Of a DNA stretch of 11,540 nucleotides, positions 1-5,655 are shown one piece after another. The stretch lies in contig CARDPF010000080.1 in assembly GCA_948960675.1 (NCBI GenBank), forward strand, positions 1 through 11,540. Direction: 5' to 3'. Source of the DNA: an uncultured Eisenbergiella sp. (GTDB taxonomy: Bacteria > Bacillota > Clostridia > Lachnospirales > Lachnospiraceae). Each line of letters starts with the position of its first letter. Position 1 is the first letter of the stretch. The notes below the pieces were generated by a model that worked only from the letters and a program-made list of their open reading frames with translations, did no database searches and had not been told where the DNA came from. A program made the translations under genes and the position numbers.

Positions 1-58
1 CCACGTATTCTCACGGTCTGCGCAGTAAATGCACAGACCTGTCTGAACTGTTACCCTA
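1..58. repeat. Structured non-coding left flank with hairpins
   Basis: I see no gene here. GGTCTG (15-20) can pair with CAGACC (34-39), closing a hairpin. The same CAGAC (34-38) can instead pair with GTCTG (41-45), so the two folds exclude each other. The stretch 34-54 matches 4839-4859 at 19 of 21 positions by my reading, so it is probably part of a dispersed repeat. It contains CTGAACTGTTAC (43-54), one copy of a motif that recurs elsewhere in the window. The left boundary of the element may lie outside the window. Confidence 0.5.
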
Positions 59-434
59 AGGTGTTACGATTCACGGCCAATGTCATTTCGTTTAGCCACG
101 GGCTTTGGCAGTGCGTCGGCAGGCGTGGCAGCGGCAGGACAGCCCCTTACAGTGTGGGCAGTTCTTACGCATGGTGGCATGCAAACGGTGGAATTTCCCA
201 AAACGCCGTTCCGGTCTGGCCGGAAAACGCGGACTGTTTGAGCGCAGCGAGTTTTACGCGTTTTCCGGCTGTTTGGACTGGAGCGGCATTTTGGTGAAAT
301 TCCCCGTTTTGCATGTATACATGCGTAAGAACTGCCCGCACTGTAAGGGGCTGTCCTGCCGCTGCCACGCCTGCCGACGTACCGCCAAAGCCCGTGGCTA
401 AACGAAATGACATTGCCCGTAAACGGTAACTCCT
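59..434. repeat. 376-bp imperfect palindrome (MITE-like inverted repeat)
   Basis: The left half reads as the reverse complement of the right half. Position n pairs with 493-n in the outer part. Positions 78-173 against 320-415 show only three mismatches in 96. The inner part (174-231 against 257-319) is more diverged and has small offsets. An 11-bp perfect stem (221-231 with 257-267) closes a 25-nt apical loop at 232-256. Both outer ends carry a variant of the GTTAC-NN-TTNA motif (63-74, and 419-430 on the minus strand). Open frames on the two strands give nearly the same peptide, which is a by-product of the symmetry and not evidence for a protein. No transposase is present, so this would be a non-autonomous element. 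If transcribed it would fold into a very long hairpin. I cannot see a target-site duplication with confidence. Confidence 0.85.
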
Positions 435-470
435 CTGGGGGGAAATTTTGTACCATTGGTGCATCCTCCC

Positions 471-498
471 TTGCATTTTGGGGATATTCTGTTATGAT
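471..498 (+). promoter_or_regulatory. Sigma-A-like promoter for the LytTR/ABC operon
   Basis: TTGCAT (471-476) and TATGAT (493-498) are separated by 16 nt. They lie between the large palindrome and the LytTR gene, on its strand. Transcription would start near 505, leaving a leader of about 35 nt that contains the strong ribosome binding site at 521-530. The match is good in both boxes but has not been tested. Confidence 0.55.
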
Positions 499-520
499 GG
501 GGAAAACAAAGCGCACAGAC

Positions 521-530
521 AAAAAGGAGG
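521..530 (+). promoter_or_regulatory. Ribosome binding site fixing a TTG start
   Basis: AAAAAGGAGG lies 8 nt before the in-frame TTG at 539. The in-frame ATGs at 494 and 497 fall inside the predicted -10 box, so they would probably not be in the transcript. This favours TTG 539 as the real start. Confidence 0.7.
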
Positions 531-538
531 TGGGAAGT

Positions 539-1258
539 TTGCCGATTATCGGCCTGTCCGTTGCAGACAAAGATCTGGCCTGCAGCATGGAACGCACATT
601 TGCGCTTCTCCTTGCAGAACACGCGGCCAAAACGGAAAACAAGGCAGGCAGGGCAGACTTTGTCCTGCAGCCTGCAGCGCCCTTGGAGGAATCCTCCTAC
701 CTGCTGCTATCCCGCCCAACGGCACAGGAAAGCTTTTGGGTGGCAGAGTCCATCTGGGCGAAATATCCGCAGCTTGGTATCGTCTATGTGGCCAAGGAGG
801 CGGACGACGTCTTTGCAGCGCTGCCCTACCCCTTTTTCCATGTGGCCAGAAGCTATGCGCTGGAGCCGGATCTGCGGGCAGCTCTTTCCAAAATGACACG
901 CCTGCGGACGCCGCCGCCGCGCTGGCACACGTTTTTGTGCAAATCCGGCCTGACGCGGATCAAACAGCGCCAGATCCTGTATCTGGAAAGCGACCGGCAC
1001 GAAATACGGATTCATTGTAGGCAGGAGACGTTCTCCACTGCCCAGACCCTCTCCGAGTGCGAACAAAAGCTTGGAAAACCCGGGTTTTGCCGGGTGCACA
1101 AAAGTTTTTTGGTCAATTTATACCACGTTGCGCGGCTGGAAAAGGATTGTCTGTTTTTGGACAACGGGGAACAAATTTACATCAGCCGGTATCGGTATCC
1201 GGAGGTAAAACTGCAGTTTGAGGATTACATCCGGCGGCTGGACTTTATGGACGAGTAG
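539..1258 (+). CDS. LytTR-family transcriptional regulator with degenerate receiver-like N-terminus
   Basis: DNA-binding regulator of 239 aa, probably controlling the ABC exporter genes that follow 11 nt downstream. Residues about 133-233 form a LytTR domain: a first strand (IKQRQILYLES), then the hallmark FCRVHKSFLVNL (183-194), and the C-terminal ISRYRYPEVKLQFEDYI. Residues 1-120 have the length and general beta/alpha rhythm of a response-regulator receiver (SVADKDL at the start, GIVYVAKEADDVFAAL around 80-95). Where the phosphoacceptor Asp is expected, after ADFVL (39-43), there is instead QPAAP. A classical phosphorelay is therefore unlikely, and no histidine kinase gene lies next to it. 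The start is taken as TTG 539 from the ribosome binding site and upstream promoter; ATG 494 would add 15 residues. The LytTR assignment is firm. The receiver-like reading of the N-terminus is an inference, and the domain could instead sense a ligand. Confidence 0.85.
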   Translation: MPIIGLSVADKDLACSMERTFALLLAEHAAKTENKAGRADFVLQPAAPLEESSYLLLSRPTAQESFWVAESIWAKYPQLGIVYVAKEADDVFAALPYPFFHVARSYALEPDLRAALSKMTRLRTPPPRWHTFLCKSGLTRIKQRQILYLESDRHEIRIHCRQETFSTAQTLSECEQKLGKPGFCRVHKSFLVNLYHVARLEKDCLFLDNGEQIYISRYRYPEVKLQFEDYIRRLDFMDE

Positions 1259-1269
1259 AAAGGAACCCT

Positions 1270-2250
1270 ATGATCAAGGTAGAACATCTGAGTAAACAAT
1301 TTGCTTATTACAAAAAAGGGATCGGCCTGCAGGGCTCCCTGCACAATCTTTTCCGCCGGGAGACGCTGACAAAAGACGCGGTGAGCGACGTTTCCTTTTC
1401 CGTGGAAAAAGGGGAAATCGTAGGGCTTTTAGGGCCCAACGGCGCCGGAAAAACCACCACGCTCAAAATGCTGTCCGGCATTCTCTACCCCACAAGCGGC
1501 AGCGCCACGGTGGACGGTTTTGTCCCCTGGGAACGGAAAAACGAATTCAAACGCCGCTTTTCCATCGTAATGGGGCAGAAAAACCAGCTTTGGTGGGATC
1601 TGCCCGCCAGCGACAGCTTTTACTTAAACAAATGCATTTTCGGGGTGGAGGACGCCGCCTACCGCAGGACGGTGGAGGAGCTTTCGGAACTTCTGGAGGT
1701 ACGGGAACTGATGCATGTTCAGGTGCGCAGGCTTTCTTTGGGGGAACGGATGAAAATGGAAATCCTGGCGGCGCTCATCCACCGCCCGGACATCCTGTTT
1801 CTGGATGAACCCACCATCGGATTGGACATCCTTTCCCAGCAAAAAATCCGGGATTTCCTGCATTACTACAATGAGAAGGAGAAAACCACCGTAATTTTGA
1901 CCAGTCACTATATGCGGGACATCGAGGCGCTGTGTAAAAGGGCCGTCATCATCAGCAGCGGGCAGCTGGTCTACGACGGGGAGCTTGCCGCCATCAATCA
2001 CCTGATGGGGGACAAAAAGCTGCTGACCCTCAAAGCGGCGCAGCCCATTGCGGCAGACAGACTGGTAACGTTTGGTAAAATCCGGGAGCAAAACGGAACC
2101 GAAACCGTTCTGGAGGTGCCTAAGGAAAGCCTAAAGCAAACCGCTTCGGCAATTTTGGCTTCCCTGCCGGTGGAGGATTTCACCGTGACGGAAGTTCCCC
2201 TGGAAGAGAGCATCGCCCATATTTTCAAAAAAGAGGTGGCAGGCCTATGA
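1270..2250 (+). CDS. ABC transporter ATP-binding protein (COG4586-like)
   Basis: Cytoplasmic ATPase of an ABC-2 type transporter, 326 aa. All nucleotide-binding motifs are intact: Walker A GPNGAGKT (55-62), a Q-loop region with MGQKNQLWWDLP (101-112) typical of the COG4586 subgroup, signature LSLGER (155-160), Walker B ILFLDEP (175-181) and H-loop His213. An insertion before Walker A (about 12-37) and a C-terminal extension of roughly 90 residues (from about 240) are usual for this subgroup. The start ATG has AAAGGAA upstream. The gene follows the LytTR gene by 11 nt and overlaps the first permease by 4 nt (ATGA), so translation is probably coupled. With two dissimilar permeases it should form an exporter; the substrate cannot be read from the sequence. 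Confidence 0.92.
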   Translation: MIKVEHLSKQFAYYKKGIGLQGSLHNLFRRETLTKDAVSDVSFSVEKGEIVGLLGPNGAGKTTTLKMLSGILYPTSGSATVDGFVPWERKNEFKRRFSIVMGQKNQLWWDLPASDSFYLNKCIFGVEDAAYRRTVEELSELLEVRELMHVQVRRLSLGERMKMEILAALIHRPDILFLDEPTIGLDILSQQKIRDFLHYYNEKEKTTVILTSHYMRDIEALCKRAVIISSGQLVYDGELAAINHLMGDKKLLTLKAAQPIAADRLVTFGKIREQNGTETVLEVPKESLKQTASAILASLPVEDFTVTEVPLEESIAHIFKKEVAGL

Positions 2251-3047
2251 ATCCTTATCGCTGTGTTTTCCGGATGGGAATCGAAAAATCGCTGGAATAC
2301 CGGGTCAATTTTTTGCTTACGCTTTTGAGCGCGGTTTTTCCCATCGTCATCCAGACCTTTTTGTGGAACTATCTATACGGAAATGCGGATGCCGCCGCGC
2401 TGTTTGGCTATTCCCATGACCAAATCCTTGTCTATACCCTGCTGGCCACGCTGGTTTCCCAGCTTGTGCACACCGGTTTTGAGTATCAGGTCAATGAAGA
2501 TATCAAAAACGGCGGCTTGAACAAATATCTGGTCCGGCCGGTGACATACCGTTACTACCAGCTTTGCTCCTTTTTCGGGGAAAAAATGCCGCAGCTTTTC
2601 CTGCTGCTTATTGTCGCCACAGGCCTTGTGGGGTTCTCCGTCCTGGTTTTGGGGCTTGGGCTGACGCCCCTGCGGATACTGGCCTTTGTGGGAAGCCTCC
2701 TTTTGGCCCTGCTGCTGAATTTTTTCCTCTTTTACTGTGTGGCCCTGTTAAGCTTTTGGCTCACGGACGTCAATTTGCTGTTCGGCACGGTGAGCGTAGT
2801 GCTGGTGGTCGTCAGCGGCGGTGTGTTCCCCATGGACATTTTCGGGGAAAAAATCGCATTATTATTCCGGATCCTTCCCTTTGGCTATACCACGCAGTTT
2901 TGCGTCAACATCATCAACGGGAAGCTGGATTGGGGACAGGTGGGAACCGGGTTTTGCTGCCAGCTTTTCTGGATCGCAGCTTTCGCCCTCCTGACTTTTT
3001 GGATGTGGCGGCGCGGGTTAAAGCGCTACGTTGCGGTAGGCGGTTGA
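2247..3047 (+). CDS. ABC-2 family permease subunit 1 (COG4587-like)
   Basis: Integral membrane subunit, 266 aa, with about six hydrophobic segments (near 22-44, 58-78, 115-139, 145-172, 176-195 and 235-254). It has the conserved cytoplasmic stretch GGLNKYLVRPVTYRYYQL (89-106) that characterises the COG4587/COG3694 permease pair encoded beside COG4586 ATPases. The N-terminus has the short motif LEYRVNF, which is repeated in the second permease. The start codon overlaps the ATPase stop codon, so the two subunits are probably made in step. The partner permease begins 45 nt downstream. Export of a peptide, lipid or drug-like compound is typical of ABC-2 systems, but nothing here identifies the cargo. 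Confidence 0.88.
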   Translation: MNPYRCVFRMGIEKSLEYRVNFLLTLLSAVFPIVIQTFLWNYLYGNADAAALFGYSHDQILVYTLLATLVSQLVHTGFEYQVNEDIKNGGLNKYLVRPVTYRYYQLCSFFGEKMPQLFLLLIVATGLVGFSVLVLGLGLTPLRILAFVGSLLLALLLNFFLFYCVALLSFWLTDVNLLFGTVSVVLVVVSGGVFPMDIFGEKIALLFRILPFGYTTQFCVNIINGKLDWGQVGTGFCCQLFWIAAFALLTFWMWRRGLKRYVAVGG

Positions 3048-3080
3048 ACCGCCAAATACGTTTGGCCCGTCGATACGGGC
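3039..3080 (+). other. Three chained mini-hairpins between the permease genes
   Basis: Three perfect short inverted repeats follow each other: GGCGG/CCGCC (3039-3053, spanning the stop codon of permease 1), GCCAAA/TTTGGC with loop TACG (3051-3066), and GCCCGT/ACGGGC with loop CGAT (3065-3080). Neighbours share 2-3 bases, so adjacent stems compete. The last stem ends directly before the ribosome binding site AGGAAGG (3081-3087) of permease 2. This could tune translation or RNA stability between the two subunits, but it may also be chance or a degraded repeat. Confidence 0.55.
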
Positions 3081-3092
3081 AGGAAGGTGCAT

Positions 3093-3944
3093 ATGGAACA
3101 TACTTTTAACAGACAAACCGGCGTTTCCCATACGCCAAAAAGGCGGCTTGCCGCGCTGGGCCGGTATCTGCGCCTGTTCTTTGTCTTCGCCAAATTTTCC
3201 CTCATGTCCCAGCTGGAATACCGGGTCAATTTCGCGGCGGGCGTTTTAGTCGAAACCGGATGGATGCTGATCAAGCTTTTATATGTGGCGGTAGTTTACC
3301 GCGCAGGCATCAACATCGGTGTGCTCACCCCGGACCATATCACGCTGTTTATCGGGACCTACGTGCTGATGACGGGATTTTACATGCTCTATTACAACAA
3401 TTTTACCTCAATTTCTTCGCTGGTACAGGAGGGACAGCTGGATATGTATTTGGTCAAACCGGTTTCCTCCCAATTTCTGGTCACGCTGCGCAGGCTTGAT
3501 TTTTCCCTGCTGCTGCCGGACTTTGTGGCCGGAATCGTCATGATCGCCTACGGCTGGAGGCGCGCACAGCTTCCCTCCGACTGGCGCTCCGTGACAGGGT
3601 TCGTGATCCTGCTGCTCTTGAGCAACCTGCTCACCTACAGCCTGTTCTTGCTCCCCAACCTGCTGTGTTTCTGGTTTATCTCCACCCGGGGTATCGCCGA
3701 TTTTACGGCCGCCCTGTGGGATTTCAATAATATGCCCCAGATGATCTACGGCAAATGGATGCAGCGCATCGGTACGTTTATCCTGCCGGTCTTTGTCATC
3801 ACCAACTTTCCCGGGCTCTTCTTGATGGGGCAGCTGTCGGGAGGGCTGTTCGTCTGGTCCGTGGCCGCACCGTTCCTGTTTTTCTTCCTTGCGCGGCTTC
3901 TCTGGACCAGGGCGCTCAAAAGCTATGCTTCTGCAAGTTCCTAA
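3093..3944 (+). CDS. ABC-2 family permease subunit 2 (COG3694-like)
   Basis: Second membrane subunit, 283 aa from ATG 3093. The GTG at 3087 lies inside the ribosome binding site AGGAAGG, so it is a poor start. About six hydrophobic segments follow a basic N-terminal tail of some 25 residues. Diagnostic stretches are LEYRVNF (41-47), VQEGQLDMYLVKPVSSQF (111-128) and VFVITNFPGLFLMG near 233-246, as in the COG3694 family. The segment encoding LEYRVNF is identical at the DNA level over 21 nt to the same place in permease 1 (2291-2311 and 3212-3232), which marks the two subunits as relatives. It is the last gene of the operon; a strong hairpin begins 6 nt after its stop codon. Confidence 0.87.
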   Translation: MEHTFNRQTGVSHTPKRRLAALGRYLRLFFVFAKFSLMSQLEYRVNFAAGVLVETGWMLIKLLYVAVVYRAGINIGVLTPDHITLFIGTYVLMTGFYMLYYNNFTSISSLVQEGQLDMYLVKPVSSQFLVTLRRLDFSLLLPDFVAGIVMIAYGWRRAQLPSDWRSVTGFVILLLLSNLLTYSLFLLPNLLCFWFISTRGIADFTAALWDFNNMPQMIYGKWMQRIGTFILPVFVITNFPGLFLMGQLSGGLFVWSVAAPFLFFFLARLLWTRALKSYASASS

Positions 3945-3949
3945 AAGCA

Positions 3950-3995
3950 CCGACCAAAATGCGCCGGGCAATCCTGCCCGGCGTGTTTTGGTCGG
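3950..3995. terminator. Bidirectional terminator between convergent genes
   Basis: A 21-bp stem (3950-3970 with 3975-3995) with a 4-nt loop, perfect apart from two G-U type pairs in the plus-strand reading. The outer arms are CCGACCAAAA and TTTTGGTCGG, so each strand has a T-rich arm at the base of the stem. The stem lies between the stop codon of permease 2 and the stop codon of the minus-strand YheO-type gene. On the minus strand a short T run (3942-3950 region) follows the stem; on the plus strand there is no clear T tract after it. Confidence 0.8.
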
Positions 3996-4003
3996 CAGGA
4001 ATT

Positions 4004-4660
4004 TCATTCCTCCTGCGCTTCCCCTGCGTTCCTGCTTTTTTCTAAGTAGCTGTAAAAGGTAAACTTGCTGATTTCAAACAATTCGCAAATCTTTTCCCCC
4101 GACTTCGTGATCAAAAACGCGCCCTTTTCATCCAGATAACGGATAAACTCTACCTTCTCGGCTTTCGTCATCTTTTCCGCCGGTTTTCCGATCTTTAGCT
4201 GGCCTTTCTGGATGAGCCAGTCCAAAAGTCCGTTCACATCGGACACTGCAAGCGCATCGCTGCCGGATTGCTCCTGTTCAAAGCGGTTAAACTGCCGCAA
4301 AAATCCTTCCATCTGCAGCGTATCCGTTATGTCCAGATTCACCGTGACGGACGCCACCGGCCTTTCCTGCGAATCCCGTATATAAACCGTGGAAGACCGA
4401 AGGATTTTACCGTCCCGAATGGTCGTAATATAATTGAAGCGGTCCCCGTTGGCCAGCGTCCCGGGTGCCACCTCCAATCCCATCGCACTGTCGCTTTCAC
4501 CGGCATTGCGGTGAGTCACCATGCCGTTGCGTATATCCGCAATCTGCGGCTGCCCTTCCTCCATTACGCTAAACACAACCTCACATTTCTCACCAAATTG
4601 TTTCTCCATCAACGTCATGAACTGATTGATGATCGGCTTCATTTGCAAAATCTGATCCAA
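4004..4660 (-). CDS. YheO-type transcriptional regulator (PAS_6 plus HTH_22)
   Basis: DNA-binding regulator, 218 aa, matching the YheO/DauR group. Residues about 7-120 are the PAS-like sensory domain: MKPIINQFMTLMEKQFGEKCEVV at the start, and VASVTVNLDIT (102-112) at the end. Residues about 155-210 are the HTH domain, with MTKAEKVEFIRYLDEKG (164-180) and ICELFEISKFTFYSYLEK (191-208). These proteins usually respond to a small ligand. The predicted start is TTG 4660, with AAAAGGGG about 10 nt upstream; an in-frame ATG at 4642 is the alternative and has a weaker site. The gene has its own promoter and lies directly downstream of the sugar operon on the same strand, so it may be the local regulator, though this is only inferred from position. 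Confidence 0.87.
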   Translation of the reverse strand: MDQILQMKPIINQFMTLMEKQFGEKCEVVFSVMEEGQPQIADIRNGMVTHRNAGESDSAMGLEVAPGTLANGDRFNYITTIRDGKILRSSTVYIRDSQERPVASVTVNLDITDTLQMEGFLRQFNRFEQEQSGSDALAVSDVNGLLDWLIQKGQLKIGKPAEKMTKAEKVEFIRYLDEKGAFLITKSGEKICELFEISKFTFYSYLEKSRNAGEAQEE

Positions 4661-4771
4661 TTTCGTCCGGCCCCTTTTCCCAGCAGCCGATAATCCGTCC
4701 CTGACTGTTTTCCTGTATCATCCGGCCAGATTACCGCCATTCCATTACAATTATTTTGTCATTCAAAGATT

Positions 4772-4800
4772 ATTATAACAAAATGTCAGTAATTTCACAA
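4772..4800 (-). promoter_or_regulatory. Promoter for the YheO-type gene
   Basis: On the minus strand TTGTGA (4800-4795) and a perfect TATAAT (4777-4772) are separated by 17 nt, in an AT-rich stretch. Transcription would begin near 4765, giving a leader of about 105 nt before the TTG start. I see no clear riboswitch fold in that leader (4661-4765). Confidence 0.65.
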
Positions 4801-4818
4801 GCAAAACCCGCAGATTTT

Positions 4819-4859
4819 GTAACAGTTCGGTAACAGGTCAGACTTGTCTGCACTGTTAC
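4819..4859. repeat. Hairpin repeat overlapping the esterase stop codon
   Basis: GTAACAG (4830-4836) pairs with CTGTTAC (4853-4859) and CAGAC (4839-4843) with GTCTG (4846-4850), giving a stem with one symmetric internal loop. The stem includes the TAA stop of the esterase gene (4856-4858). A further half copy, GTAACAGTTCGG (4819-4830), precedes it and can compete for the same partner. Positions 4839-4859 are closely related to 34-54. It may act as the operon terminator, but no T tract follows directly on the minus strand. The rest of the 4661-4855 gap holds only the promoter described above. Confidence 0.6.
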
Positions 4860-5626
4860 ACCGTTGTGCCTGCGGTGTGCTCCAGCGGGAGCCAGTCCAG
4901 GATTTTTTGGATCATTTGGTTTCTGTAGTTCCAGTCATGTCCCCCATGGCCGTCGCAAAAGGTAATGTCATACCCCAGTTCCCCCGCCCTTTTTACGAAA
5001 GTGCGGTTTTGTCCGATCAGCCCGTCCTCCAACCCGCAGCATGCAAAAAGGTGGGGCTTTTCCCCTTTAACGGTTTCCAGCATATGAACCAAATCCCCGG
5101 AGGAACCCAGGTACTGTTTTCCGCTTCCGAAAATCCACTCCCATTCCGGCCACTCCCCGGTTTTCATCATTTCCCAGACGTCCAGCGCGCCCGATATGCT
5201 GGCGGCCCACCCAAAGCGTTCCGGCTGGTTTAAAGCCAGCAGCATCGCCCCGTAACCGCCCATGGAACCGCCACACACAAAAGTTTCCTCCCTCCGGTTA
5301 GATAACGGCAGCATTCTTCCCAGCTTTTTTGGCAGTTCCTTTGCAATGTAATCATAATAGGCCAGACCGGTTTTCATGTTCCGGTAAAAGCTGTGCTGCA
5401 CCGCCGGTATGACCAGACAGAGGGGATAACGCTCCCGCACATAATGTTCCATGGGGGCAAGGCGCGTCCAGTCCGTATGGTCCCCGCCCTTGCCATGCAG
5501 AAGGTATAAAACCGGGAAACCGTTTTTGGGGGGCTCTTGGTCTGGCAGTAAAACCTGTACCTGCGTATGCAATTCCGTAGCTTCGCTGTACAAATCCAAC
5601 AGCATATGCGTCATTTGTATCGGCAT
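4856..5626 (-). CDS. Alpha/beta-hydrolase esterase (CE1/FrmB-like, putative esterase family)
   Basis: Predicted cytoplasmic serine esterase, 256 aa, of the PF00756 group that includes FrmB, tributyrin esterase EstA and CE1 acetyl/feruloyl esterases. Visible are an oxyanion-region LYLLHGKGGDHTDW (40-53), nucleophile elbow GGSMGGYGA with Ser121, a likely acid Asp201 in CCGLEDGL, and catalytic His230 in GGHDWNYRNQ. There is no signal peptide. The start ATG has AAGGAGGG 5 nt upstream. It follows the GH9 gene by 18 nt, and its stop codon lies inside a hairpin repeat. As the last gene of the operon it probably removes an acyl group (such as acetyl) from the imported glycoside or its products. A role in S-formylglutathione hydrolysis is less likely in this setting. 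Confidence 0.85.
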   Translation of the reverse strand: MPIQMTHMLLDLYSEATELHTQVQVLLPDQEPPKNGFPVLYLLHGKGGDHTDWTRLAPMEHYVRERYPLCLVIPAVQHSFYRNMKTGLAYYDYIAKELPKKLGRMLPLSNRREETFVCGGSMGGYGAMLLALNQPERFGWAASISGALDVWEMMKTGEWPEWEWIFGSGKQYLGSSGDLVHMLETVKGEKPHLFACCGLEDGLIGQNRTFVKRAGELGYDITFCDGHGGHDWNYRNQMIQKILDWLPLEHTAGTTV

Positions 5627-5643
5627 TCCAACCCTCCTTGTCC

Positions 5644-5655
5644 GTTACCGTTCAG
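5644..5655 (-). repeat. Short dispersed motif at the GH9 stop codon
   Basis: GTTACCGTTCAG on the plus strand. On the coding strand this reads CTGAACGGTAAC, and its TAA (5645-5647) is the GH9 stop. It forms a small inverted repeat with the next bases (GTTAC 5644-5648, GTAAC 5655-5659) and matches the motif seen at 43-54, 4819-4830 and 10519-10530. Confidence 0.5.

Noticed and set aside
59..434. Large palindrome as a CRISPR array or tRNA cluster
   Set aside because: There is a single inverted pair, not regularly spaced direct repeats, and no tRNA cloverleaf or CCA-type end is visible.
407..538. Upstream extension of the LytTR gene
   Set aside because: It would begin inside the palindrome, before the predicted promoter. 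The strong ribosome binding site at 521-530 supports TTG 539.
64..642. A 192-codon minus-strand frame and its mirror plus-strand frame over the large palindrome
   Set aside because: The two frames encode nearly the same peptide because the DNA is palindromic. There is no ribosome binding site, and the frame runs into the LytTR gene in antisense.
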